Assembly (NCBI GenBank): GCA_947095535.1
Contig: OX352774.1
Coordinates: forward strand, 247,033,825-247,097,824
Length of the DNA: 64,000 nt
Reading direction: 5' to 3'
Source: Poecilobothrus nobilitatus
Taxonomy: Eukaryota > Arthropoda > Insecta > Diptera > Dolichopodidae
The notes below the pieces were generated by a model. The model did not search any database. It was not told the origin of the DNA and was given only the letters and a program-made list of their open reading frames with translations. How positions within the stretch are numbered: the stretch's first letter is position 1; every line of letters starts with the position of its first letter. The translations under genes and the position numbers were made by a program. This document shows positions 47,716-58,765 of the stretch, piece by piece.

Positions 47716-48273
47716 AAATATGTTACAATTTATTATTTTAAATAAATCTAACCATAAAATGTAAAATAATTATTATATTATTTTTAATTTATTTAATTTT
47801 TATATACAAAAAAAAAAAAAAAATTTTTACAATTAATTACAAAAAGAAAAAAAAAAAACAAAATGTAAATAATAAATTTAATATGATAATTAGAGATTTT
47901 AAATCAAATATGGTTAAGATAATTTACTACTTTTGTATTTTTTTTTTTTTAATTACATATTTAAAATAAATATAATTATTCGGTAACAAAATAAACACTT
48001 ATAATAATAAATAACAGAATAAATAAAGCATTTAAACACGAGTAGTATATATTTATATATGTATAAGTATATTAAAATTGAAACTTTTAAGTTTTAAATA
48101 AATTAAATTAAAAAAATTAACCCAAAAGTTTATAATATGTTTCAATTTATTAAAGTATACAGAAATACGTAATTATGATGAGTAAGTATTTATAGATACA
48201 AATTTAGAAATTGCATACAATAAAACGCAATAATGTGCAATTTTTCATTCTTTGACTTAATTTTCATTTCTAT

Positions 48274-48350
48274 CTGACTAATGGTGTAGTGGTTAATTCT
48301 CTAACATTTCAATACGATATTCTTGGGTTCAAAACCCGGTTAGGTCTTAT
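48274..48350 (+). repeat. tRNA-like SINE head upstream of R2 copy C
   Basis: TAATGGTGTAGTGGTTAATTC resembles an A box and GGGTTCAAAACCC a B box. GACTAA...TTAGGTC near the ends pair poorly. Not a functional tRNA. Confidence 0.55.
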
Positions 48351-48406
48351 AGAAAAAAGATATGTAGTAATTTTATATTGTAATAATGTATATCGTATTA
48401 AGTATG

Positions 48407-48760
48407 GTAATAATAGATACCATAGTGGCAATTAAGTTGCCTTCAATTATTATCTCATGCAGGAAGGTGTTATACATGTACTACTACTGCATGTTGTAAC
48501 TGTTGATGACTTCAACATTAATCGCAAAATATTAATAATAATAAGGCTGATTCCTTGTTCCATTACAACTCCATCTACACAATTCAATATTTCCAGATCT
48601 TTGTCTTATCCCTACTCTCGAACTAATATACTGTATTAGCGATTAAAGATTTCATCGCATTATATTGGTTAAAGCGAGAAATGGATTTGGTCAGTATTTG
48701 ACACCACAAGGGGGACGGGGGATATTCTTGATGCCTTTAGAAAATTTCCAAAACCCTTAG
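48407..48760 (+). repeat. 360-bp dispersed repeat R2, copy C
   Basis: A diverged copy: TTGCCTTCAATTATTATCTC, GGCTGATTCCTTGTTCCATT and TTTGACACCACAAGGGGGAC match copy A in order. A tRNA-like segment lies 60 bases upstream in the same orientation, so R2 may be the body of a SINE. The 60-codon frame at 48457 is not supported. Confidence 0.8.
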
Positions 48761-50210
48761 ACAAAAAAAAATTATAATCCTTTTTGTTTTTTGTATTAGA
48801 TTTTTCCTAAAATTCAAACTATTCCATAGATACTAAAAGAATCTCTTGGTTCTCGTACTGGTTCAGTATTTTAACAATAACAGAATAATTATATTTCAGA
48901 AGTTTTAAAAAAATGGAATATAAGAGAAAATGTTTCATTTGTTTTATCAGTGTACTAATTGACAAAACGACGCTTTCAACATAATTATTTATAAAATACA
49001 ACTTTTTCATAAACAACAAACTGTTAATTTAAAAAAAAATTATATTATATGTGACAGTTGTTTCTTAATTAACCGTAATATTAATTAATTTTTTTAATTT
49101 GTCATTTTCATTTGTCATAACTGTGTATTGATAATTTTCAAGAGCTTCCAAATCTTGTCATGTCTAACATAATATTTTTTTTTGCTCTTCTTTTTGGAAA
49201 AAAATTTAACTTTTGCCAAAAATCAAACAAAAAAAAAAAAAAATAAAAACAAAAAGAAAATGATTTTTTTGAGTTTTCCGAAATTTAAAAAAATTAAAAA
49301 TTTAAATACATTTAAAATTAATTGAATTGTGGTTTTGTTTTTTTTTTCTTAATGTATTTCCAAAAAATGGTAAAATCATAAAAAAAAATGTTGTTTTTCA
49401 AATATTTTAATTACAGCTAAAATTAAAAAAAATAAAAAAAAAAAATAAAAAATAAGCATAAATTAGTAATAGATACAATTTAAATGAAAATAAATTCACA
49501 TATGTATGAATGAATAAATGAATGAAGGTTTTTTTTCGTCTTATTTTTTTTTTTTTTTTTTTTAAATTATTTTTTTCTTTGATATTTTGCCATTAAAAGA
49601 CAAGCCAAAAAAAATAAAAAAAAACAAAAATAGAAAATATAGAATAGAAAATTGCATCATTATGCCTAGAATAGCGATTTTACCCGTCATTCTTTAGTTT
49701 TTATGATCTAAAGACATATATACTTAATATGACGTAATTTTTGATATTTAACAGAAGAAAATTTAAATTTCAAGTTATACCAGTTTTTTTTTTTTTTTTT
49801 CACAAGAATATCATTTCGAAAGATCGTTTTTCTGAAAGCTATGATATAAAAACAAAATTTTAAAATGAATATTTTTATTTCTATTATTATTGTATTTAAC
49901 ATTTTTTTTTTAATAAGTAATATGAATTTTAATTTGGAAAAATTTCAAAATTTAATTCTCTTAAATTTTTGCTTTATTTTTTATTATATTTTATATTCAT
50001 GTGTATGAAAAAAACTTTTGTTAAAAAAAAATAAAGTATGAAATTGTATTGAACAATAGATATATCAATTGAAGATTTTGAATCAATTTCGCGTAAATTT
50101 ACATTAGGATTTTAACTATGTATATATATGTGTATTAAAGTATAGGAGTAATGCATGCATGAAAATTTGTCTAAATATATATGTACTTAAAGTTGTTACT
50201 TACTTTATTT
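48761..50210. other. AT-rich stretch, no gene seen
   Basis: Homopolymer-rich with GAATGAATAAATGAATGAAGG-like short repeats (49505-49527). No supported frame. Confidence 0.6.
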
Positions 50211-51265
50211 ATACAGGGTGTTCGGAAGTTTAAGGTCAGAAAGAATAGAGGTAATAGGGGAGGTCGGAAAAAGTAAAAAATTATTTCAAAAGGAAAGTCT
50301 ATTCTAAACTGCTTCAGAGATAACGGTGTTGTTTTAGTTTTTCGTGTATTGCAACTAAATTACGTTTCATATTGGAAAAAAATTTTTTAATACAATTTCA
50401 ATGAATTACAAAAAGTATCCGTATTTAATATGGGTATTTAATTTTTTTCGAAACCGGTGAAAGAAACAACAAAAATGATGAAGACTTAAATAAAAATTGT
50501 ATATTAAATCTAATCTAATCTAAATTAAAGCTATGATTTTAATAAATTAGAAAATGAGATAAAAATGATAATAACGGCCGTTTTTTATACAAAAAATACA
50601 GTTATTTAAAAAAAACCACTGAAAAATGTTAGTATTTTTCGACTTGAAAAGCTTCGAACTATTTAACTGTGAAAGGTAAGAACATTTTTAAGAAATTACT
50701 ATAAAGTTCATATGTTTCAGCTGAGTAGCGATATCTTGAATATTATATGTATATAAGGACAAAGATATTATACTTAATATGTTTTTAAAAACTTATCACA
50801 ATTCACAATGGACCAAATACGGTCTAAGTGTGCCTTTTTGGCAGCCACTTTAATCTAAAAACTTAACGGAAACACTTTAAAGATCGTTATCTGAAAAACC
50901 TTTAAGAATATACCACACCTCACAAACAATTGTTTGCTTGTTTTGAAATCGGACCATGGGTTCGGATACCTCCCATACAACTCCCAAAACCGAAGAAGCA
51001 TATCTTCGAAAGTAATAAAAATAGAAACTTAAAATTTTGTACGAGGGTGCTTTCTCCTGAATTCCTGATATCCCTTGAATTTGAGATGAATTGGAATGTT
51101 TGTTCGGGTATCTTCCACACAACTCCCAAGACCGAACAAGCATATTTTTGAAATTAATAAAGATAAAAACTTGAAATTTGATATAAGAGTGTTCTACCCT
51201 GTCCTGATGATGACTTACCCTATCATCTTATCTTTGTGACTTTCAATTTTTGTATACTCTGTATA
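50211..51265 (+). mobile_element. dispersed repeat family R4, copy 2, with inverted ends
   Basis: It starts ATACAGGGTGTTCGGAAGTT and ends TTGTATACTCTGTATA; read in reverse the end gives ATACAGAGTATAC...GAAAGTCACAAAGATAAG, similar to the start of copy 1. The right half (50890-51200) has two units close to the 146-bp minisatellite (CCATGGGTTCGGATAC, CATACAACTCCCAAAACCGA, AATAGAAACTTAAAATTTTG), linking this family to the one at 2622. The frames at 50877-51151 arise from those units. Confidence 0.6.
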
Positions 51266-52574
51266 TATTATTTTATAATATATATATTTTTGAGGCAAAC
51301 AATTATTTATGAAAAGAAAACCAGAATAGAATTATAATATTTTATTATATATTAATATAAAAAGTTTTTTGAAGAATCTAAAAAGATGCTTTCGATAACT
51401 ATATTTAATACTTATATATTATATTTTAATGAACTTGATGCTCATTTTACATAGTTTATATCTCAGATTATTTGAGACAAGATAATTTAATTCTTCGGGA
51501 TTTATGTATATAAAGTTTATGATTATTTGTTTATTTAAAAAAATATGATTTTTCAGAGTATTAAGAATTTTTATTATTGTTTTTCTATTAACTCTATAAG
51601 CTTAATAACTTTATCTTTTAGCTTTAAAACGTTTAATTTTCTTTTTGGTATTTTGCTTTTAATTTTTAAAAAACTTTAACTTTAAATCCCTTCAAATGTG
51701 TATAAAAATCTGACATCTTGTTAAATCCTATAGTAACAATGTTTTTTTACATGTATAAAAGATGGAATCAAATTGTTCAAAGTAAAAATTAATAACTATA
51801 AATATATAATTTGTTCCAGAGATAGAAAAACTTTTCAATAAAGAGTATTCCAGTTAAAGAGTTAAGTTTTACTAAAAATTTAGTTTCGAGGTTCTAGAAA
51901 ATAGAAAATCTGTTCTATATAAAGAGAAATTTCTAATTATGAGGAAATTATGAGGTTTTTAATGAGATTTGACTGTATCTTTCAGATACAATAATTTTTA
52001 ATTTTATTAGCCGCGTAAATATAATAATTTTTATTGAATTATGATGTTGCACAAATCAATTTTAATCTGTAGATCTGTAGAATCTGATGATACTATTTTT
52101 CTTTTTGTTTTATTCGGAAAATTTTATGCATAATAAAAATAATAATTCTTTTTATTATTATACAAAATGTTACATTTAGCACATCTCCGTTAACATATTA
52201 AACAACAAAAAAAGAAATTTATTTAATTTTAAAAGAAATAAATAAAGCAAAAAAAGATTTACTTTACAAAATATGATGAGATATTTTTAGAAACAATAAA
52301 ATAAAAAAAAATAATAAAAACAAAAAATGAAATTGACATAGTAAACGAAATTTTCCAACAAAGACAAATAATCATTTTTCCAAAAATATATTTTAAGAAA
52401 TTTTTTTTTTTTTTTCTCTTGCAGTATAAAACATAATTTTATATTATATTGTTTGATATCTTTTTTTTTTTTTAAGAATCGAATTGAATCGAATCAATTC
52501 TAAATCTAGAATGATTTCTGAATTTAGAGGTAAATAACTACTTATATTGTTTAGAATTCGTTTGGAGTTATATT
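51266..52574. other. AT-rich stretch, no gene seen
   Basis: No repeat family, RNA or frame recognised. Confidence 0.6.
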
Positions 52575-53456
52575 GGCCCTGATTTCGACAGTCATATCAC
52601 TTTAATTTTTTATGAAAAACAAAATTTTTGATTTCGATAGTCATAAAAAATGAAAAAAATTATAAAAAATGAAAAAAATTATAAAAAATGAAGCTGATTT
52701 TGATAGTCGTTTTTTATGAATATACTCATTTAAAACGTGAAATTTTCTCATTTTGAAATTATTAAATGGGTGCTTGTAAAAATAGATTTAGGAAAAAATT
52801 ATGAAGTATTTTATTTAAATATTTATGTTAATATAGGCAATTTTTATAAGCAATCTATTACTACGCGATAGCATAGGTTGCATGAAAGCCCATTATTTTG
52901 TGAATTAGAAGTCGTTCCGACATGATTTAAAAAAAGGTACTTACTGATTTTGTAGTAAAATTTAAATATAAAAAAAAAAAAACAAATTAAAAAGTTCAAC
53001 TTTCAAGCCCGCCCTAAAAAACAGAACCTAAAAACTAACGAGTCACTTTTCGGAATTTTTTTAATTTTTTTTCTATTACAGTACTGGGAACTACGTTTTT
53101 TAAATCATATTGGTCCGAATTTTTGCTGCCAAGATACGGTGCCTTCTTCAAAATAACAACAGGTACTTATAGAAGTTAGTATTTTTTCTTCTCATTATGC
53201 AGACAATAATAATAATTTAATAATTTACGAGCACTTAATTTTTTACTTAGCTTTTCTTTTCTTTGTATAGCCCCCTTTGTAGAAAACCTCAAAATAAGAA
53301 AGTATTGCCGGTTTAAAAAAAAAAATATAAATCATTTTAATTGTAAATTCCATTTCAATCAAATTTTTCCCCCACTATCGAAATCGCAAAAAATTATTAA
53401 AATTAAATGAAATTTTTCATTTTCATTTTTATGAAATGACTATCGAAATCAGAACC
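52575..53456. mobile_element. 882-bp element with inverted termini
   Basis: It starts GGCCCTGATTTCGACAGTCA and ends TGACTATCGAAATCAGAACC, which in reverse reads GGTTCTGATTTCGATAGTCA. The first 150 bases repeat the terminal motif twice more (TTTGATTTCGATAGTCATAA, GCTGATTTTGATAGTCG). No clear target duplication was found. The size fits a small DNA transposon or MITE; the superfamily is not identifiable from the ends alone. Confidence 0.65.
53082..53162 (+). pseudogene. exon-like frame inside the inverted-terminus element
   Basis: An acceptor TTTTTTTCTATTACAG and a donor CAACAG|GTACTT bracket 81 bases open in one frame: LGTTFFKSYWSEFLLPRYGA and then FFKITT. Composition is protein-like. It may be a leftover transposase exon or captured host exon. 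No domain recognised. Confidence 0.3.
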
Positions 53457-54716
53457 TATTTCAAAATTTACATGATTTAGTTAAAATAACTTCAAATTTC
53501 AATAAAGTTACAACAATAAATTTTGTTTCCTGATTCCTGACTATAATATCAGTTGGAATTGTGTAATAGAACTCAAAAAAAAAAGAAAAAAAAAACAAAC
53601 TTTATACAAATTATGAATGTGATTCTGTGATTCTTTAGATTTATTTATTTATTTGTATATTTTGTCCTTTTTTCTTATTCTAAATAAATATTTTTTTTTT
53701 TTATCCTATTCCTAATTTTTTATTTATTCATATATGTACTTGCTATTTACTTTGACATTATTATTATTATTATGTATTGGTAAAATACTTTGAAATAATA
53801 GAAAAGAAAATAACAATAAATTGTTTAAATATAACACCCTTTTGTTTACAAAGAAGAAAATACAAAAAAAAAAAAAAAAAAAATAAGAAAACAAAAAACT
53901 TATTGAATCAAAAGTATTTTTTTTTTTTTTGGTATATTAAATTAAAGGGTAAATAAATACAAAATTCTAGTACACAAAAAAAAAAAAAAACAAACACCAC
54001 GCATCCAATAGATACCTTAGAACAACTAGAGTAGAGTATCTTGACTAAAGTAATTTTCGTCCTTATTCAGAGAATATTAGTTTCATAATATTAAATTTCC
54101 AAAATTTTAATATTATTGAAAACACAATAAATCCTAGTCCTTATTGTTGATCTCTTTATAAATTTAAAATTTTTAAAACTTTAGAACAGACTCGCCGTTG
54201 ACGGATTGATTCGTTAGCAATTCAATTAAGTTTTTTAGTATCTTAAATTTATCTTTAGTTATTTTTTTTTTTAAATTTTAATGCTATCCTTCGATTTAAA
54301 TAAAATTTACATATTTTATAACGGTATAAACATAACCTCAATTTTATAGTTTTTAAAAAACATCAAAAAAAAAAAATCTCTGGGGTTTCGAATTAAATTT
54401 TTATTCGCGAAAAGTTACCCAGCTACTAAAAAATGATTAAAGAAAAACTAAAAATAAAATAAAATGTAGGTTGGGTTTTATTTATCTGTACCATATAAAT
54501 TATACATGAACCGAATATCAATTAACTTACAAAATAGATTAAATTTTTTATTCAAACCTTTATTTACATTTACATTATATATTATATATATATTAAATGT
54601 TGTACATTACATATGTATGTACATATTATATATGTTATATGCAAATTATTAAAGTAAATAATAATTATTATGAGTTAATTAAAATGAAAGAAAAAATAAA
54701 AACTATATTAACTTAC
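53457..54716. other. 5' part of intron 1, no other feature seen
   Basis: A/T tracts and a TA-rich tract with ACATATGTATGTACATA (54610-54640). No enhancer-like cluster recognised. Confidence 0.6.
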
Positions 54717-54774
54717 TGTATTTAGCAAGGCATACTGCTAAAATTAATCCAATTAAGATATTTTTTGAAAACAT
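54717..54774 (-). CDS. Ly6-family secreted protein, exon 1 (signal peptide)
   Basis: This is the first coding exon of a minus-strand gene. It reads MFSKNILIGLILAVCLAKY and then one base of a split codon, followed by a consensus donor (A|GTAAGTT). The peptide has the layout of a signal peptide: a short basic start, a hydrophobic core and a small-residue C-terminal part. The ATG follows an AT-rich leader in a good context (AAAATG), and no upstream in-frame start competes clearly. The single leftover base A joins the GT that opens the exon at 28491 to make AGT (Ser), restoring the frame into AIQCYKC, the hallmark start of a Ly6/uPAR domain. Known for the family: such proteins enter the secretory pathway and are often GPI-anchored. 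The join across 26 kb is inferred from phase, splice sites and family fit. No transcript data were available. Confidence 0.85.
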
Positions 54775-55089
54775 TTTTATTATATATTTTTTTAAATTTT
54801 AATCTAAATAGGTAAAATTTAAAATTTTATTAAATTAAATTTTTTTTTTTAAGTCTTTTAAAATAAAATTACGAAATTTTCAATTAAAATTATATTGTGT
54901 TTTTATTTATAGGATTTTTTCTATGTATTATATCTATATTCTATTTATTTTTTTGTGTTTTTTGTTTTTTTTTTTTTTTTTTAATTCATAAACTCTGAAT
55001 GGCGCCTCTGCTCTTTTAACAAACAATTTTTCACTATTTCTATGTTTCTTTTTGTTTTTTTTTTTGCACAAAACAACCAACGCAAAACG

Positions 55090-55110
55090 CACTTTATATT
55101 ATTTTCCTGT
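55090..55110 (-). promoter_or_regulatory. possible TATA-like element upstream of the Ly6-like gene
   Basis: Read on the minus strand, AATAATATAAAGTGCG lies about 320 bases upstream of the ATG, in the one slightly GC-richer stretch (55000-55140) of the upstream region. A TATA box here would give an AT-rich 5' leader of about 290 nt. TATA-like strings are frequent in DNA this AT-rich, so this is only a candidate. Confidence 0.2.
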
Positions 55111-55394
55111 TCTATGCGATTACAAAGTGAAGAAAAGACCGTTTTAAATTAAAGCTATTTAAAAGCAATTCTTTAAAAAAATTTTTGTTAATTTCGAAAT
55201 AATAATTTACTTTTTTAAATTATTTATTATTGTTTTTGTTTTTTTTTTTTAAATTGAATTATTGTTTGATTTTTTTTTTTTTTTTTTTTGGTACTATTTC
55301 ATTCAAAACTCAACGTTCAACTGAAAAACATGAAAAATTTGTTTTTATCCAAAAGATACTAAAAGCTCGTTTTGTTTTTACTATTTTCAAAACA

Positions 55395-55590
55395 AGAATA
55401 TCTAAAAACAAAAACAACAACAAAAACCAAATAAAAAAAGCAACAAGAGATACAACACCAAACAAAAAATATTGCTTAATGCTTATATGTATATACAAAC
55501 TAAACGCAACACTTGAATTTTTCAACAACATTGACAACAGTAATAAATTCAACAACAATAACAACAATATAACAACAGTAGCAGAAGTAA
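55395..55590 (+). repeat. CAA-rich tract
   Basis: Many CAA/ACA triplets on the plus strand (AACAACAACAAAAACC, TTCAACAACAATAACAAC) give the frame at 55230-55601 its Asn-rich end and poly-Phe start. Tracts of this kind are common in noncoding fly DNA and leader sequences; a gene is not supported. Confidence 0.6.
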
Positions 55591-55840
55591 CAAAAATATA
55601 ATTATTTAGGTATATAATTTAGGTACATATATGGAAAAAGAAAAAAAAAATAAACAAAATTTTTATATACCTATATACAAATACACACATACATACTTTA
55701 TTTGTATATACTTTTTATTACTTTACAGACTTTATAATAATAATCTTATATACTTGTTTATACCAATACCAATACAAATTAAAATTAATAGAATATATAG
55801 AATAGAATAGAATAATTTTTTTTTTATGTTGTTTTAATTG

Positions 55841-55860
55841 GGTGGTGGGAGTTTTGGGGT
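55841..55860 (+). other. G-rich run, possible quadruplex
   Basis: GGGTGGTGGGAGTTTTGGGG offers G runs of 3, 2, 3 and 4, again an imperfect quadruplex candidate, about 1.1 kb upstream of the Ly6 start codon. Confidence 0.4.
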
Positions 55861-56181
55861 CATTCATAATAATATTTATAAATATCAGTATATATTACAA
55901 TATGAGTACAAAATATAATACATAATTTAGAAACTTTTCTTTAATTTTTATTAAAACTCAAAATTTTATATAAAATCGAGTCAAAACGTCTGTCAATATT
56001 AAAAAAAAAAATTGCAGATATTGAAATGAACAGAAAATAATATAATGAAAATTTTTGAAAAGTTACAGAAGAGTAAAAAAAAAAAGTTTTTTAAAATAAT
56101 ATTTTTTTGGTTATTTTTTGATTTTTTTTTTTTTGGTTCAGTTTTCCTTTCTCTTCTAGAAAAAAAAATCTCTATTGATTT

Positions 56182-56377
56182 AGAGGCATCGGTGGCCTAG
56201 TGGGTAAGAGCGTATAAAATCCGCTATAAAGACCGAGGGAGTATGGGTTCGAATCTCACACACGTCGTAAGAGTTATTGCCCCCTTACGACATTTACAAC
56301 CACGCCCGAAAAGGAAAGGCTGTGTAATTTCCTGTTCACATTTATGTGGCAGAGATATACATAAAAAAAAAAAATTT
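56182..56377 (+). repeat. tRNA-derived SINE family S1, best copy
   Basis: A box TGGCCTAGTGGGTAAGAG and B box GGGTTCGAATCTCAC form the head. A hairpin follows, GTCGTAAG...CTTACGAC (about 56264-56291), then CCCGAAAAGGAAAGGCTGTG and TTCACATTTATGTGGCAGAG. It ends in an A-run at about 56364. The minus-strand frame at 56224-56427 is its shadow. Confidence 0.8.
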
Positions 56378-57347
56378 TTGAGATTGTCATCTATTGTTAA
56401 AGAATAGAAATTCAGAACTTTAGACACAGCATAACTTTTATGTACAACAATCCATAGTATCTAAATTATACTCGTCGGTGCCCTTTAGAAACTATACAGC
56501 TACAGTTTAGAAACTATACATACGTGCATCGAAAATACTATAAGTGGTTGCTGCTACGCTATATTTTAATGTTTACATTTTTTATTTTTTAAAACGTCAA
56601 TTGACTACCAATGCAAACATTTTACAACGAATTTTTGAAGCTAAGTGAGTATAGTAATAAAACGTCTTACAAGAATAGCTTTAACAAGAATTATAAAATA
56701 AAATATTATAGTAAACTTCTTAAATAATTGAAACAAAAATAATCTTTATCTTTATTAATCTTTATTAATTTATTTAATCTTGCAAAAATGAAATGATATC
56801 AGTAGATAAAATTCATATAATGAATACTTAGGCTGCGGTTATACTATCAGAGAAAATTTTACGCGCGTACAATCGCTTACAAGTAATTTACATACAAATT
56901 TCATTTGATGGTTATTGAAAAAGAGTTTTACACACGCTTGTAATGCACTTTTATATTTTTACACTCGCATGAAAACTGAAATTAAACCGTGTACTTCGAA
57001 TATTTTATTTGTTTTTTTAAATCAATTATTTTGTTTAGTATAAGTATTTAAAAGTGCATTGATATGGATGTTAATATATGGAAGTAAGTTAATATGTTTG
57101 GGAATATTTTTAATTTTTCTATGAAGTTTTTTTGTTCTGTAATCACAAAAGCTTTCCTCATCTTGGTAAAGTCGTTTTTGATGAAACTCTCCCCAAAACT
57201 TATCTTTCTTGATTTATGTGATAAAAAGATTATGTGATTCACTAGCACGAATTTTGATTTTACACCCTCGTCTAAATTCTAGCTTGTATGTAATACACAC
57301 TGAAAGTATAATCAAAGTCTTATTTATTCAGGCTTTATATAGCATTG
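56378..57347. other. upstream region with possible transposon end
   Basis: TTTAGAAACTATAC is duplicated at 56486 and 56507. 56830-56990 starts AGGCTGCGGTTATACTATCA and has several TTACACnCGC-like segments (TTTTACGCGCGTACAATCGC, TTTTACACACGCTTGTAATG, TTTTACACTCGCATG). This resembles the end of a DNA transposon with subterminal repeats; no partner end found. Confidence 0.35.
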
Positions 57348-57480
57348 TTCGATTAAATGAAACAATTTTCAAATTAAACATAACCTTTTTCAAAGTAAAT
57401 GAAACTATTTTCAAACTAAATAAAACTATTTTTATTTTAAATGAAACTTTTTTCAAATAGAATGAAACCTATTTTTTCGA
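57348..57480 (+). repeat. 21-bp tandem repeat, about six units
   Basis: Units of the form TTAAATGAAACAATTTTCAAA recur with a 21-bp period, so the plus-strand frame 57209-57460 shows a seven-residue repeat (LNETIFK). I take this as a consequence of the DNA repeat. Confidence 0.85.
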
Positions 57481-58643
57481 AACCTCGTTTAATGAAACGT
57501 TTTCAACAAAAGGTATCAATATCCTTTTTTCGGGTTTGGAGGAAATTGGAAGATTGTATACTTTTACATGCAGTTTTAAAACTTTATTTTGCAAAATAAA
57601 AGAGTCTATCACAATTAAATTAACAAGTCTAATTTTGAAATGATTATTTTAGTGAACTTTTCGTTTCGGCCCATACTCGTATATATTGTTTTTTTTTTTT
57701 TATTATATTCAATACATTAATTTATCTCTGCTCTGTTAATTAAACTAACTATATTGAAATTCTTGTTGTTGATGTTGGTTGAAAAGGGGCCACATATACT
57801 AAATATTCATATAACTCTTTCTTAATTTTCAAAACTCTTTCGAAAATTTCAAAAACTCTTTTCAGTTATTTTCAGTAAAAGATAAAAAAAATAATTGTTT
57901 TGCTGTTACATTAATATGGCATTGCGCTGTCCTTTGTAAATGTATAAAATATCTATCAAAGCTACTAGTTTTTTTTTTTTTTTTAAGCTTTGTAATCTGT
58001 TTACAGCTTTTATGGATGCTAAATATTATGTAAATGAATCTGTATATGTGCCTGCGTGCTCTTATGTACCAAATAGATTAACTAAACAATAAGTAGCTTT
58101 TTATATAATTAAATATATATAACGTAAAAGTTATATATGTAAATAAAATTTTCTATTTTTGAATGTATTTTTTTTTTTTTTTTAAGTAAAATCAGTACAT
58201 ATTACTATGAAACAAAAATAAACAAATCTATTTTATATGTATATTTTATCGTATACCTATAGGACTAAAATCTTCTCTTAATGTTTATGTAGGTATTAAG
58301 AATATTTTTATGTAGTAAATATTATATAATATTATATATAAATACATAATATTAAACATATTTTCTGCAAATAAAATATGATTTTCAAAAATAGAAAAAG
58401 TGTAAAAAAATCCAAAACCTTTGTGTAAACTTTTTTTTATAAATAAAATCGAAAATAAAAAAAAGTTAAAATTATATTCAATCCACTAGACAGCTAACAG
58501 GATTTTTTGATATCTTAATGATGCTGAGAATAATTAACAAGTTTGAAGACTCTTCTAATACTTTCTTATTAAAATAAAAAATTGACGCCGTAAAATATGC
58601 AATAATAATTTATGTTTTTATTAAAGCTGAAATTTTAATTGAT

Positions 58644-58765
58644 GGGGGCTTCGGTAGCCTAATTGGTAGGCGTGTAGCGTATTAACCGAAGGAGTGTGGG
58701 TTCGATCCCTGCACAGGTGGTAAGGGTTTTTTTCTTTACATACCCCTTTACGACCAAATATAATA
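58644..58765 (+). repeat. tRNA-derived SINE family S1, short copy
   Basis: GCTTCGGTAGCCTAATTGGT (A box region), GTGGGTTCGATCCCTGCACA (B box) and GGTAAGGG...CCCCTTTACGACC (the family's hairpin) are present. The SINE body after the hairpin is missing or diverged. Confidence 0.75.

Larger units (their letters stand above)
28492..54716 (-). other. intron 1 of the Ly6-like gene (26,225 bp)
   Basis: The interval starts GTAAGTTAA at its 5' end and finishes TTATAATTATAG at its 3' end on the minus strand. It contains most of the mobile elements listed here: a Helitron, three tRNA-like units, two non-LTR relics and members of several dispersed families. No other convincing exon of this gene is seen inside it. 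Alternative first exons cannot be excluded. Confidence 0.75.

Noticed and set aside
48457..48639. 60-codon frame MQEGVIHVLLLHVVTVDDFN
   Set aside because: Lies within R2 copy C; the other two copies do not keep the frame open.
55230..55601. 123-codon plus-strand frame upstream of the Ly6 gene
   Set aside because: Starts in poly-T (poly-Phe) and ends in a CAA/AAT-rich Asn tract; the opposite strand has an equally long frame. Compositional.
56182..56290. Candidate tRNA gene
   Set aside because: A and B boxes are good, but there is no paired acceptor stem or normal anticodon arm, and the sequence continues into a SINE body shared with other copies.
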